The notes beneath the pieces were generated by a model. The model saw only the letters and a list, made by a program, of their open reading frames with translations, searched no databases and was not told the origin of the DNA. A stretch of 23,834 nt of DNA from an uncultured Faecalibacterium sp. (GTDB taxonomy: Bacteria; Bacillota; Clostridia; Oscillospirales; Ruminococcaceae): positions 1 to 23,834 of the forward strand of contig CAAFQM010000147.1 in assembly GCA_900765105.1 (NCBI GenBank). Reading direction: 5' to 3'. Below, piece by piece: positions 6,924-15,295 of this stretch. Position 1 is the stretch's first letter. Each line of letters starts with the position of its first letter. The position numbers and the translations under genes were made by a program.

Positions 6924-9209
6924 TTAACTGCATTTTTCCAGCCGCAGCACCGCCGCCGTGATGTCATCCGGCCGTCCGGTCTTCTGCGCGCGGACACGGG
7001 CGGTCTCCACCAGTGTCCGCGCGATGTTCTCCGGCGTTTCGCCTGCCGCAGCGGAAAGTTCCAGCTGCTTTGCCACCCAGCCCGGGCCATCCACCAGCAG
7101 CCCGTCCGACACCAGCACGATGTAATCCCCTGCCGTCAGGTGCACCACGCGGCTCTGGCCGTTCACCCCGCCCAGAATGCCCACGGGCAGGCTGGCGTCC
7201 CCCACTGCCCGCACCCGTCCGCCGTGCACGAGAAAACCCGGAGCCGCCCCGGCCTTGAAGAGCCTTGCCGTGCCGGTGTAGAGATCCACACTCACCAGGT
7301 CCAGCGTAGCGCCGCTCTCATCCTCACTTTTCAGCGCCAGCGCCACATTCACCAGCCGCGCCGCCAGTTCTGCCGTAAACCCAGCCTTCAGCAGCCGGGC
7401 GGTAAGCTCTGCCGCAAGGTTCCCGTCCACCGCCGCCGGCCGCCCGGTGCCCATGCCGTCGCACAAGATCATCTGCGCCGCAGCCGGGCTGCAGAACTGC
7501 TGCACTGCGTCGCCGGAAATGCTCCCCCGCGCCGCCGCACCGGCTGCGCCGAACATCACTCGCAGCGCTGGCTTTTCGCTGAAGAGCAGAGTCGTCAGCC
7601 CTTTGCAGGAGAGCACCTGCGGCACTTCCAGCGTGCGGCGGCAGATGCGCCCCACCTCCTTCGCAAGGGCCGCCAGCTCCTGCCCGGTGAACCGGGTGCG
7701 CGGCAGCGTGACCGCCGCATGGGTGCGCCCCAGGTCATCCAGCGTCACCGCACACTCCTGCGGGGGCGAACCCAGCGACGCAAAAAAGTCTGCCACCCGG
7801 CCTGACTTATATGGCTCCGGGTCGCCCGGGCGGCCCAGCTGTTCGCTCAATACCCCCAGTGCTTCGGCCACGGCGCTGTACTGCTCGGTCAGAGCCGTGC
7901 GCATGGCCTCGGCATGGATGCGTGCTTCCTTGCGGCTGCGGTAGAGCGCAAACGACCGCCCCGCCGCAGCACACAGTGCCGCCGGGTGGATGCAGCGGGA
8001 CAATTGCCCGGGCAATGTTCCCTGTTCCAGCCCGCCGGATTCCAGCAGCGGGCGCAGGGCTTCCATGCCCTCCATCGTAGCGGTGTATTCCTGCTTCCAG
8101 CAGGTCTCCCGACGTCCGCAGTTAAAACAAAGAGTATCATGTGTGTTGTTGATGACCCACCGGAAATCTTCTTTGGGGCGCGGGAGCGTTTCGTAGACAT
8201 CGTTCACCGTCTCCGCCAGCGACGAAAGGCTCTGCGCCACCTGTTCCAGCCGGGTTGCCGCCGCGCGGAACTGCGGCCGCCCGGGCGGCGCGGCGGGCTT
8301 CTTTTCCTCCAGCTCCGGAGCCAGCAGCCCCGGCGGCAGGGCCGAGACCGCCGCCAGCGCCCCGCAGACGCTGAACAGATACCGGAACGCATTCCCGGGC
8401 GGCTGCACGCAGAGCGCCCCGGTGACGCAGCCGCCTGCATACGCCGCCACCGTTTCGATGCGCTGCCCGGGAGCCAGTACCGCTGCCGCCGCTGTTGCAA
8501 AGGTCAGGCCTGCTGCCGCCGGAGCCAATGCCGGGTCGGCTGCGCACAGCCCGGCGCCCAGAGCGGCGCAGCCGGAAAGGGCAGCCCTGACCTGTCCCTT
8601 GCAGCACAGCGCCAGTTCCACCCCTGCACACAGCGCAACCCCAGGCCAGAACTTCCACAGGTCCACACTGCCTAGCGCCGCCGCCACGGCTGTTCCCACA
8701 AGCAGCATCCCGGCACCCGGCTTTTCCGGTGCGAACTGCCGCAGGCACAGCCCAATGGCCGCCGCCAGCATGGCATCTGCCGCACCGTAGAACACCAGCT
8801 CTGCGCCGTTCCCGCCCAGCGCAAAGCACAGTGCCACGCCCGTCAGTGTTCCGCATCCTGCTAGCACAGCGGGGGCAAGCTTTTTTGCTCCCATCCAGCG
8901 CACGGCCACGGCGGCTCCCAGCCCGCACAGCAGGCAGATGCTGCGGAGCGACAGGTCCCCGAAGCCGTGCAGCAGTGTCCCCAGCGCCGCACCCGCCGCA
9001 CAGGCCGCGAAGCAGTCCTCGCCGAAGCCCAGCACAAACCCCAGGCCAAAGGGCATCAGCGCCCCGTACAGCACCGCCCAGCCTCCTGCAAAGCCCACCG
9101 CCACCGCCGCCAGCTTGCGCACCGCCGGGCGCAGCTCTGCCCGCCGTTCCAGCGGCGAGACCCGCACACCCTTTGCCCCTGTCGTCAGCACACCCATCCG
9201 CTCTGTCAT
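6924..9209 (-). CDS. spoIIE: Stage II sporulation protein E (SpoIIE), PP2C-type phosphatase
   Basis: This 761-residue protein has the SpoIIE layout. An N-terminal third holds many hydrophobic Ala/Gly/Leu-rich helices (about residues 30-290), a middle regulatory region carries a Cys motif (TLCFNCGRRETCWKQEY), and a C-terminal PPM phosphatase domain follows. Metal-site residues are present: D584 in ILCDGMGTG, D702 in VLVSDGLL, and D748-D749 in GRPDDITAAVL. In spore formers it dephosphorylates SpoIIAA to release SigF in the forespore and binds FtsZ at the polar septum. The start at 9209 (MTERMGVLTTG) has a GGGGAG box; an upstream extension from 9329 is non-family sequence. All metal residues being intact argues for an active enzyme rather than a relic. 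Confidence 0.93.
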   Translation of the reverse strand: MTERMGVLTTGAKGVRVSPLERRAELRPAVRKLAAVAVGFAGGWAVLYGALMPFGLGFVLGFGEDCFAACAAGAALGTLLHGFGDLSLRSICLLCGLGAAVAVRWMGAKKLAPAVLAGCGTLTGVALCFALGGNGAELVFYGAADAMLAAAIGLCLRQFAPEKPGAGMLLVGTAVAAALGSVDLWKFWPGVALCAGVELALCCKGQVRAALSGCAALGAGLCAADPALAPAAAGLTFATAAAAVLAPGQRIETVAAYAGGCVTGALCVQPPGNAFRYLFSVCGALAAVSALPPGLLAPELEEKKPAAPPGRPQFRAAATRLEQVAQSLSSLAETVNDVYETLPRPKEDFRWVINNTHDTLCFNCGRRETCWKQEYTATMEGMEALRPLLESGGLEQGTLPGQLSRCIHPAALCAAAGRSFALYRSRKEARIHAEAMRTALTEQYSAVAEALGVLSEQLGRPGDPEPYKSGRVADFFASLGSPPQECAVTLDDLGRTHAAVTLPRTRFTGQELAALAKEVGRICRRTLEVPQVLSCKGLTTLLFSEKPALRVMFGAAGAAARGSISGDAVQQFCSPAAAQMILCDGMGTGRPAAVDGNLAAELTARLLKAGFTAELAARLVNVALALKSEDESGATLDLVSVDLYTGTARLFKAGAAPGFLVHGGRVRAVGDASLPVGILGGVNGQSRVVHLTAGDYIVLVSDGLLVDGPGWVAKQLELSAAAGETPENIARTLVETARVRAQKTGRPDDITAAVLRLEKCS

Positions 9210-9214
9210 TCTAA

Positions 9215-9234
9215 CTCCCCGCTTTCCGGCGGGG
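9215..9234 (-). promoter_or_regulatory. Hairpin that could hide the spoIIE ribosome binding site
   Basis: CCCCGC (9217-9222) and GCGGGG (9229-9234) pair around a 6-base loop. On the mRNA the GGGG half of the GGGGAG ribosome site of spoIIE lies in this stem. This suggests reduced translation when folded; it is inference from pairing only. Confidence 0.4.
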
Positions 9235-9335
9235 CATCGGTTCTGTTCCCCGCGCTTTCTGCATATACTGTAGCGCAGGGCTGCGGCGATTTTTGGCGCG
9301 GTGCATAGAACTTTCCCAAACCTGCCCAAAGGCGC

Positions 9336-9372
9336 AAAAAAGCCCTGCAGCGTCCAAAAACGCCGCAGAGCT
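9336..9372 (-). terminator. Intrinsic terminator of gltX
   Basis: Arms 9361-9372 and 9341-9352 pair over 12 positions, counting two G-U pairs on the minus-strand RNA, around an 8-base U/G-rich loop. They are followed by six U (AAAAAA on the plus strand at 9336-9341). The stem starts 20 bases after the gltX stop codon. Confidence 0.85.
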
Positions 9373-9392
9373 TTGTAATTTTATAGATGTTT

Positions 9393-10856
9393 TCAGCCGT
9401 TCAGCTTTTCAATTGCCGCTTTGACGCGCTCGAGGGTGGTTTCGCGGCCCATCATGCAGGCAAGGTCGGTGCCGCCGCCGGGGGTGCGCTGCTTGCCGGA
9501 CAGGGCGATGCCCAGCGGGTAGAGCAGCCAGCCGTTCTTCTTGCCAAGCTCTTCGGCCTTGGCCTTGCAGGCATCGAACACGGCGTCGCGGTTGGTAAAG
9601 TCCGCATTTTCCAGCACCGGCAGCAGGGCTTCCAGCGCTTCCTTGGCGGTCTCCGGGGTGGTCTTCTGCTTCTTGTTGGCGTACAGGCTCACATCGTAGT
9701 CGGGCATGGCGTCAAAGAAATCCAGCTGCTCGGGGATCTCGCCCAGCACCTCGCACCGGGGCTGCAGATTTGCGCACAGCAGCTTCTTGTCGATGGGCGT
9801 GTGCACAGCGCTGTCGATCCACGGCTCGGCCTTCTTCTGGAACTCTTCCGGCGACAGGCGGCGGATATACTCCGCGTTGATGGCCCGCAGCTTGAGCGGG
9901 TCGAAGATGGCGGGGGACTTGGAGATGCCGTCCGGAGACCAGATCTTCACCAGCTCCGGCAGCGAGAAGATCTCCTGCTCGGCGTACTCACCCTTGGGGC
10001 TCCAGCCCAGCAGGCAGATGTAGTTCAGCACGGCCTCGGTCAGGTAGCCCTTTGCCACCAGATCCTGATAGCTGGCATCGCCGTTGCGCTTGGACAGCTT
10101 GTTCTGGGCGTCCTTCATCACCGGCGGGCAGTGGATATAGGTGGGGATCTCCCAGCCGAATGCCTGATACAGCAGGTTGTACTTGGGGGTGGAGGACAGA
10201 TATTCGCTGCCGCGGATCACGTGGGTGATGCCCATCAGATGGTCATCCACGACGTTGGCGAAGTTGTAAGTGGGCATGCCGTCGGTCTTGATCAGGATCT
10301 GGTCATCCATCTCGCTGTTGTTGACCTCGATGTGGCCGTAGACCACATCGTCAAAGCCGGTCACGCCCTCGCGGGTGATCTTCTGGCGGATGACATACGG
10401 CTCGAGTTCGGCAAGGCGCTTTTCCACTTCCTCTTTGGGCAGGTCGCGGCAGCATCCGTCGTAGTGGGTCATTTCGCCGTTGGCACGCTGCTCCGCGTGC
10501 AGGGCTTCCAGACGCTCCTCTGTGCAGAAGCAGTAGTATGCCTTGCCCTCAGCCACCAGCTGTTCGGCGTACTGCTTGAACATGCCCATGCGCTCGCTCT
10601 GCACATAGGGGCCGACCGGGCCGCCGATGTCCGGGCCTTCATCCCACAGCAGGCCGGTCTCCCGCAGGGTGTTGTAGATCACATCCACCGCGCCCTCGAC
10701 GTAGCGGCCCTGATCGGTATCTTCGATGCGCAGGATGAAGGTGCCATCCTCGTGCTTGGCCATCAGGTAGGTGTACAGGGCAGTGCGCAGGTTGCCCACA
10801 TGCATATAACCCGTAGGCGAAGGCGCAAAACGGGTGCGGACTTTATTGCTCGGCAT
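9393..10856 (-). CDS. gltX: Glutamyl-tRNA synthetase
   Basis: This 487-residue class I aminoacyl-tRNA synthetase is full length. It charges tRNA-Glu (and, in many Bacillota, also tRNA-Gln, for later amidation). The catalytic domain opens with RTRFAPSPTGYMHVGNLRTALY, which carries the HIGH-type signature, and continues LRIEDTDQGR, YYCFCTEERLEAL, and the KMSKS-type NKLSKRNGDAS with the active lysine at K256. The C-terminal helical anticodon-binding region follows. The start MPSNKVRTRF at 10856 was chosen over an in-frame ATG eight codons earlier because AAAGGAG lies ten bases upstream. The gene is a single unit: a promoter at 10909-10937 and a terminator at 9336-9372. No T-box leader is seen; the leader is only about 45 bases. 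Confidence 0.98.
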   Translation of the reverse strand: MPSNKVRTRFAPSPTGYMHVGNLRTALYTYLMAKHEDGTFILRIEDTDQGRYVEGAVDVIYNTLRETGLLWDEGPDIGGPVGPYVQSERMGMFKQYAEQLVAEGKAYYCFCTEERLEALHAEQRANGEMTHYDGCCRDLPKEEVEKRLAELEPYVIRQKITREGVTGFDDVVYGHIEVNNSEMDDQILIKTDGMPTYNFANVVDDHLMGITHVIRGSEYLSSTPKYNLLYQAFGWEIPTYIHCPPVMKDAQNKLSKRNGDASYQDLVAKGYLTEAVLNYICLLGWSPKGEYAEQEIFSLPELVKIWSPDGISKSPAIFDPLKLRAINAEYIRRLSPEEFQKKAEPWIDSAVHTPIDKKLLCANLQPRCEVLGEIPEQLDFFDAMPDYDVSLYANKKQKTTPETAKEALEALLPVLENADFTNRDAVFDACKAKAEELGKKNGWLLYPLGIALSGKQRTPGGGTDLACMMGRETTLERVKAAIEKLNG

Positions 10857-10908
10857 AGAAAAACGCTCCTTTATTCTCATGCAAAAAATTTGCGGATAGC
10901 TATGTTTT

Positions 10909-10937
10909 AGTTTAACTGTTCAGCGTAGATTTGTCAA
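10909..10937 (-). promoter_or_regulatory. Near-consensus SigA promoter of gltX
   Basis: A perfect TTGACA (10932-10937, minus strand) is followed by a 17-base spacer and TAAACT (10909-10914). The boxes sit between the upstream terminator and the gltX ribosome site. Confidence 0.88.
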
Positions 10938-10939
10938 CA

Positions 10940-10974
10940 AAAAGCACTCCGGCATCAAATACCGGAGTGCTTTT
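10940..10974. terminator. Intrinsic terminator after the ClpE-like gene
   Basis: A perfect 13-base stem (10940-10952 with 10962-10974) has a 9-base loop and A- and T-runs at its two ends. It begins four bases after the stop codon of the minus-strand Clp gene and shields the gltX promoter just beyond. Confidence 0.93.
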
Positions 10975-10977
10975 CAC

Positions 10978-13287
10978 TTATTTCAGAATGATTTCGCCGT
11001 TTTCACCGGCATCCACCACAAGAGTGCTGCCGGATGCCAGCGTGCCGTCGATGAGGCGCTCGGCGGCGGGGTCTTCCACGGCCTTGCGGATGACCCGGCG
11101 CAAATCGCGCGCACCGAACTTACCGCCCTCGGCCTTTTTCACCAGTGCCTTAAGGGCTGCCGGGGTGTAGCTGTAGGCGATGCCCTTGGCGTCCATGCCG
11201 GGCTTGTACTCGTCCAGCATCAGGGCGGCGATGCCCTGCAGGGTGTCCTCGGTCAGCGGCTTGAAGGCGATGACCTCATCCACGCGGCCAAGGAACTCCG
11301 GCCGCAGGAACTGCGCCAGCGCCTTGCGGGTCTTTTCCTCGCTGAGCTGTTCCTCGCTCTTATTGAAGCCAAGCCCACCGGTACTCTGGTCGCTGCTGCC
11401 GGCGTTGGAGGTCATGCAGATGACCGTGTTGGAAAAATCCACCGTGCGGCCCTGCGCATCGTTGATCTTGCCCTCGTCCAGGATCTGCAGCAGGATGTTC
11501 ATCACATCGGGGTGTGCCTTTTCGATCTCGTCGAATAGCACCACGCTGTAGGGGCGGCGGCGCACCTTTTCGGTAAGCTGGCCGGCCTCCTCGTAGCCTA
11601 CATAGCCCGGAGGCGAACCGATCATGCGGGACACCGCGTATTTTTCCATATACTCGCTCATGTCCAGACGGATGAGCGGGTCTGGGCCGTCGAACAGCTG
11701 GTTTGCCAGCTGTTTGACCAGCTCGGTCTTGCCCACGCCGGTGGGGCCGACAAAAATGAAGCTTGCCGGACGGCGGCGGCCGGAAAGGTCGGCGCGGCTG
11801 CGCTTGATGGCCTGCGCCACCAGATGCACGGCCTCGTCCTGACCGATGATCTTCTTTTTCAGCTCGCCCTCGAGGTTTGCCAGCTTTGCAAACTCGGTCT
11901 CACGGATCTTCACCGCCGGGATACCGGTCCACAGCTCGATGACCTTGGCCACATCGTCCATGGTCACCTGAATTTCGCTGGCAGCGGCCTGCTTTGCAGG
12001 CAGCTCAGCTTCCAGTTTGGCGATGCGGGTCTTACGCTCAGCCACACGCTCGTAGTCGATGGGCTCATTGACATCCGCATTCTCCATATCGGCTTCTTCC
12101 TGCTTCAGAGCGTCCAGCTCCTTCTGCATCCCGAGGTACTCTGAGATGACCGGGTGGGCCAGATTGCAGCAGGCGCAGGCTTCGTCCAGCAGGTCAATGG
12201 CCTTATCGGGCAGATAGCGGTCGGTAATGTACCGCTCGCTCAGGGTGACGGTAGCGCTCAGCACGTCGGCGGGCACCTGCACATGGTGGTACTGCTCGTA
12301 GTAGCGCTTGATGCCGTTCATCACGGCGAGGGTGTCGGCCACGCTGGGCTCCTCCACACGCACCGGCTGGAAACGGCGTTCCAGCGCCTGATCTTTCTCG
12401 ATGTACTTGCGGTACTCGTTGAAGGTGGTAGCACCGATGACCTGGATCTCGCCGCGGGACAGCGCGGGCTTGAGGATGTTGCCGGCGTTCATGGCGCCTT
12501 CGCTCTCGCCTGCCGAGGTGATGGTGTGGATCTCATCGATGAACAGGATGACATTGCCTGCCGCCTTCACTTCGCCCAGCAGACCCTTGACCCGCTGCTC
12601 GAACTGGCCGCGGAACTGGGTGCCGGCCACAAGGCTGGTCAGATCCAGCAGATAGATCTCCTTATCCTTCAGGCCGATTGGCACATCGCCCTTGGCAATG
12701 CGCTCGGCAATGCCCTCGGCGATAGCCGTCTTGCCCACACCTGCTTCGCCGATGAGGCAGGGGTTGTTCTTCTGGCGGCGGCTCAAAATCTGGATGGTGC
12801 GGTAAATTTCGCGGTCGCGGCCGATGATATCATCCAGCTTGCCTTCCCGCGCCTTGCGGGTCAGGTTTTCACAATAGGTATCCAGAAATTTGCGCTTGGG
12901 CGGCTTTTTGCCGTTCTTTCGGTCGGCCTTTTTGTCGCCGTCCTTCTTTTCGCTGCTGGTAAATCCCAGCGGGAAGGTGGCATTGCTGCCGGGCACAAGA
13001 TCCTCGTCCATGCCGTCCCCGTCGGCGTCTTCGCCGCCGTTTGCCATGTTCATCATCATGGAGAGCGGGTTTGCATCGCCCAGCTCTTCCATCATGCTCT
13101 CCATGCGGTTCTCCATGTTATCGAGATCCTGATCCGACATCCCGAACTGCTTCATCAGGTCATCCACCGGCTTGATGTGCAGTTCCCGGGCGCAGTGCAG
13201 GCAGTAGCCCTCCTGCTTCATCTGACCGTTGTCCATTCTCTGGATGAAGATGATCGCCGGTCGTTTCTGGCATCGAATGCAGACCAT
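10978..13287 (-). CDS. ClpE-type ATP-dependent Clp protease ATPase with N-terminal zinc finger
   Basis: This 769-residue HSP100 unfoldase feeds substrates to ClpP. Instead of the usual Clp N-domain it starts with a four-Cys zinc finger (C3, C6, C29, C32: VCIRC then YCLHC), the mark of ClpE. A Met/Asp/Lys-rich linker follows. AAA-1 has Walker A GEAGVGKT (K186) and Walker B VILFIDEIHT. A coiled middle region (MQKELDALKQEEADM to AKLEAELPAK) lies between the rings. AAA-2 has GPTGVGKT (K520), VVLFDEIEKAHPDV and GARDLRRVI. GGLGFNK holds an LGF tripeptide placed like the ClpP-docking loop. The start at 13287 has an AAAGGAGG box. It lies downstream of a cvpA-like gene behind a CIRCE-like operator, which fits a heat- or stress-induced chaperone. 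ClpC is a less likely name because of the zinc finger. Confidence 0.93.
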   Translation of the reverse strand: MVCIRCQKRPAIIFIQRMDNGQMKQEGYCLHCARELHIKPVDDLMKQFGMSDQDLDNMENRMESMMEELGDANPLSMMMNMANGGEDADGDGMDEDLVPGSNATFPLGFTSSEKKDGDKKADRKNGKKPPKRKFLDTYCENLTRKAREGKLDDIIGRDREIYRTIQILSRRQKNNPCLIGEAGVGKTAIAEGIAERIAKGDVPIGLKDKEIYLLDLTSLVAGTQFRGQFEQRVKGLLGEVKAAGNVILFIDEIHTITSAGESEGAMNAGNILKPALSRGEIQVIGATTFNEYRKYIEKDQALERRFQPVRVEEPSVADTLAVMNGIKRYYEQYHHVQVPADVLSATVTLSERYITDRYLPDKAIDLLDEACACCNLAHPVISEYLGMQKELDALKQEEADMENADVNEPIDYERVAERKTRIAKLEAELPAKQAAASEIQVTMDDVAKVIELWTGIPAVKIRETEFAKLANLEGELKKKIIGQDEAVHLVAQAIKRSRADLSGRRRPASFIFVGPTGVGKTELVKQLANQLFDGPDPLIRLDMSEYMEKYAVSRMIGSPPGYVGYEEAGQLTEKVRRRPYSVVLFDEIEKAHPDVMNILLQILDEGKINDAQGRTVDFSNTVICMTSNAGSSDQSTGGLGFNKSEEQLSEEKTRKALAQFLRPEFLGRVDEVIAFKPLTEDTLQGIAALMLDEYKPGMDAKGIAYSYTPAALKALVKKAEGGKFGARDLRRVIRKAVEDPAAERLIDGTLASGSTLVVDAGENGEIILK

Positions 13288-13311
13288 AGTTCCTCCTTTA
13301 TGCAAAGCCCT

Positions 13312-14007
13312 TTACAGGAAAGGGTTGAAGAGATTGAAAAGTTTATAGTAAATACTGCTGCTCATGACCGTATCGTTGAGCACGTTCAGGTTGCCGCCCG
13401 TGATGACGATGATGCCCCACAGAACGCACAGCACCAGATACAGGTCCAGCAGAGCCGTCAGGCTGCCCACCAGCCAGCCGAGGCCGCGGTTCACCGTGCC
13501 GATGACCGGAAGCTTGTTCACCAGCCCCAGCACCGTTACCAGCATGCTCACCAGCAGCCGGAGCAGCGCGTAGAACACGAAAAACAGCACCAGCGTGATC
13601 ACCGGGGTCAGCAGCGGCTGCAGAACGTTCTCCACGATGGAGTCCGCCAGCACCACAGCGTTGTCTGCCAGCATCGCACCGATGGAGCGTTCAAAAGCTG
13701 CCACGATGGAAGCCCGGAAGCTTGCCGGAAGAAAGCCTGCGTACTTTTCCGCGATGCCGGAAAGATCTACCACCCCGTCTGCGGAAAGGCTTGCTGCGAT
13801 CTGGGTGCGGAAGCCCCCGGCCAGCATGTGCTCGAACACCCAGCCTGCACACGCGGCGGAAAGCTGCCGCGCTCCGATCAGGCTGAACAGGTTGCCCACC
13901 AGCTGCACGATGGAGGAAAGAAATCCTTTGCGCGCATAGCGGACCACCAGCACGATCCAGACGACTGTACATATGATATCAAAAAGAAATGACGGATTCT
14001 TGAACAT
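13312..14007 (-). CDS. CvpA-family membrane protein
   Basis: This 231-residue protein has an N-terminal helix (FLFDIICTVVWIVLVVRYA) and the family-like RKGFLSSIVQLVGNLFSLIGARQLS with its RKGF turn. An extracytoplasmic stretch follows, then three or so C-terminal helices (LLTPVITLVLFFVFYALLRLLVSM, GWLVGSLTALLDLYLVLCVLWGII). The KLPVIGTVNRGLGWLVG segment is typical of the CvpA/YshB family. E. coli CvpA is needed for colicin V export and bile-salt resistance; the molecular role is unclear. The ribosome site is weak (AGGGAAAACAAGG). It is the first gene after the CIRCE-like promoter and precedes the Clp ATPase by 24 bases. Confidence 0.82.
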   Translation of the reverse strand: MFKNPSFLFDIICTVVWIVLVVRYARKGFLSSIVQLVGNLFSLIGARQLSAACAGWVFEHMLAGGFRTQIAASLSADGVVDLSGIAEKYAGFLPASFRASIVAAFERSIGAMLADNAVVLADSIVENVLQPLLTPVITLVLFFVFYALLRLLVSMLVTVLGLVNKLPVIGTVNRGLGWLVGSLTALLDLYLVLCVLWGIIVITGGNLNVLNDTVMSSSIYYKLFNLFNPFL

Positions 14008-14027
14008 ACCTTGTTTTCCCTGTAATT

Positions 14028-14055
14028 TTTATCACTTTCTCCGCAGGAGTGCCAA
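14028..14055 (-). promoter_or_regulatory. Promoter of cvpA-clpE overlapped by a CIRCE-like (HrcA) operator
   Basis: On the plus strand TTATCACTT (14029-14037), nine bases, then GAGTGCCAA (14047-14055) matches the CIRCE consensus TTAGCACTC-N9-GAGTGCTAA at 15 of 18 positions with exact spacing. On the minus strand the same bases hold TTGGCA (14050-14055) and GATAAA (14028-14033), a -35/-10 pair at 16 bases. Bound HrcA would cover both boxes. HrcA control of Clp ATPases is known in some Bacillota; here it is a prediction from sequence. Confidence 0.65.
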
Positions 14056-14071
14056 CATTTCCCCGTTTTCA

Positions 14072-15295
14072 TCACGAAGCGCTGGATGCCGTCTCCGGTG
14101 GGGTGAGCACCTGCGCGGTATTGCCGGTGAGCACGATCAGCTTTTTGCCCGGGATCAGCGCCTGCAGCCGGGCCGAAAACGCCTGATTCCACTGAAATTC
14201 TCCGCTTGTATTGAAGCACTCCACGGTGCTGTCGGTCAGCAGATAAAATGCATCCGCCGTGCGCACGATGCTGTTGGCGGCAAGGACGCTGCCGCTGTAC
14301 TGCACGCCCAGATTTTTGTCCGTCAGCACGGCGGTGCAGGTCTGGCCGTTGCGCAGCAGAAGCGCCACACCACTGCTGACACTGGACACACTGGCCAGCG
14401 TGCCGCCGCCAAAATCGTAGCTGGCCTTTTCCCCACCGGCAGCGTTGTACAGCACAGCCCGGTTCTCATAGATGGCCAGAAGGGTGTCACCGGACAGCCA
14501 CCCCAGCCACTGGGGTACACTGTTCTCGGAAGCGACCAGCACCGGGTCCCCCTGCGAGAGACCCAGCACATAGAGATTTTCGGTCAGCTGACCGCCGCTG
14601 GCGGTCACTGCGGCTACCGCGATGCGGCGGCTGTCCGGCGAGAAGGCCATGCGCAGGGGCGTGCCCTGCTCGCTGGTCAGATTCCAGCTCAGCACCTGCT
14701 CCATGGCGGCATTGTAGATGGTCAGCTTTGCCACGCTCTCCGGGTCGTCGGTAACGACTGCCACCTGCCCGGCGTTGGCAACAGTGCACAGATAGAGGTT
14801 GCTGTCCATGGTCTTGGTATACAGGTTCTGGGTGCGGCTCTCTACCCGCAGCTCATTGCCGGAGCGGTTGTACAGCACAAAGCGGGTTTTGCCCACAGCA
14901 ATGGCCGGGCGGGCATAGCCGCTCTGGATGCTGTTGAGCTTTGTTCCGTTCAGGCTGTAGACCGCGCAGCTGTCGCCGCCCAGCTCCACAAAACTGCCGG
15001 ACATGGGCACCACGACATCCGGGTCCACAATGCCGGTCTGCTGCGGCCAGCCGGATGCCGGGGTCAGTGCGATGTGCACCGCGTCCACCACATCCTTGGC
15101 CCGCGCAATGGAAGACCCCACCGCGCCGGTGGCAAACAGGATGAACAGCGTCAGCACCACCACGATGACCACGGTGCGGCGGATATTTTTATTGCGGGCA
15201 CGGGCACGGGCGGCTTCAAGGTATTCGACCCGCCCGGCAGAAAGCGGCTCGCCCTCATTCGAACGGTTCGGGCCGCCGCGTCGGATTTTGCTCAT
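14072..15295 (-). CDS. Membrane-anchored beta-propeller protein, DUF5711-like
   Basis: The 407-residue protein has a basic cytoplasmic N-terminus (1-40, rich in Arg), one membrane helix at 41-60 (TVVIVVVLTLFILFATGAVG), and an exported region of repeated beta blades. Examples are DSCAVYSLNGTKLNSIQSGY, MAFSPDSRRIAVAAVTASGG, DTLLAIYENRAVLYNAAGGE and DAFYLLTDSTVECFNTSGEF. This fits the DUF5711 family of clostridial proteins; I assign it from overall layout, with no catalytic motif to confirm. The start at 15295 has AAGGAGAA, and its ATG overlaps the truA stop in an ATGA, so translation is probably coupled to truA. Function unknown. Confidence 0.75.
   Translation of the reverse strand: MSKIRRGGPNRSNEGEPLSAGRVEYLEAARARARNKNIRRTVVIVVVLTLFILFATGAVGSSIARAKDVVDAVHIALTPASGWPQQTGIVDPDVVVPMSGSFVELGGDSCAVYSLNGTKLNSIQSGYARPAIAVGKTRFVLYNRSGNELRVESRTQNLYTKTMDSNLYLCTVANAGQVAVVTDDPESVAKLTIYNAAMEQVLSWNLTSEQGTPLRMAFSPDSRRIAVAAVTASGGQLTENLYVLGLSQGDPVLVASENSVPQWLGWLSGDTLLAIYENRAVLYNAAGGEKASYDFGGGTLASVSSVSSGVALLLRNGQTCTAVLTDKNLGVQYSGSVLAANSIVRTADAFYLLTDSTVECFNTSGEFQWNQAFSARLQALIPGKKLIVLTGNTAQVLTPPETASSAS

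Noticed and set aside
5637..7805. Plus-strand open frame of 722 codons opposite pectinesterase and spoIIE
   Set aside because: It spans two genes with clear families on the other strand, its product is low-complexity Arg/His/Pro-rich, and it has no family motifs. GC-rich DNA readily leaves such antisense frames open.
10857..10908. Possible T-box leader before gltX
   Set aside because: The leader is only about 45 bases after a near-consensus promoter, too short for a T-box, and no specifier structure is seen.
9387..10910. Plus-strand open frame of 507 codons opposite gltX
   Set aside because: It exactly mirrors gltX and even runs across the gltX ribosome site; the sense gene is certain.
12154..13992. 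Plus-strand open frame of 612 codons opposite the Clp ATPase and cvpA
   Set aside because: The product is His/Gln/Val-rich with no domain, and the minus strand carries intact Walker motifs and good ribosome sites.
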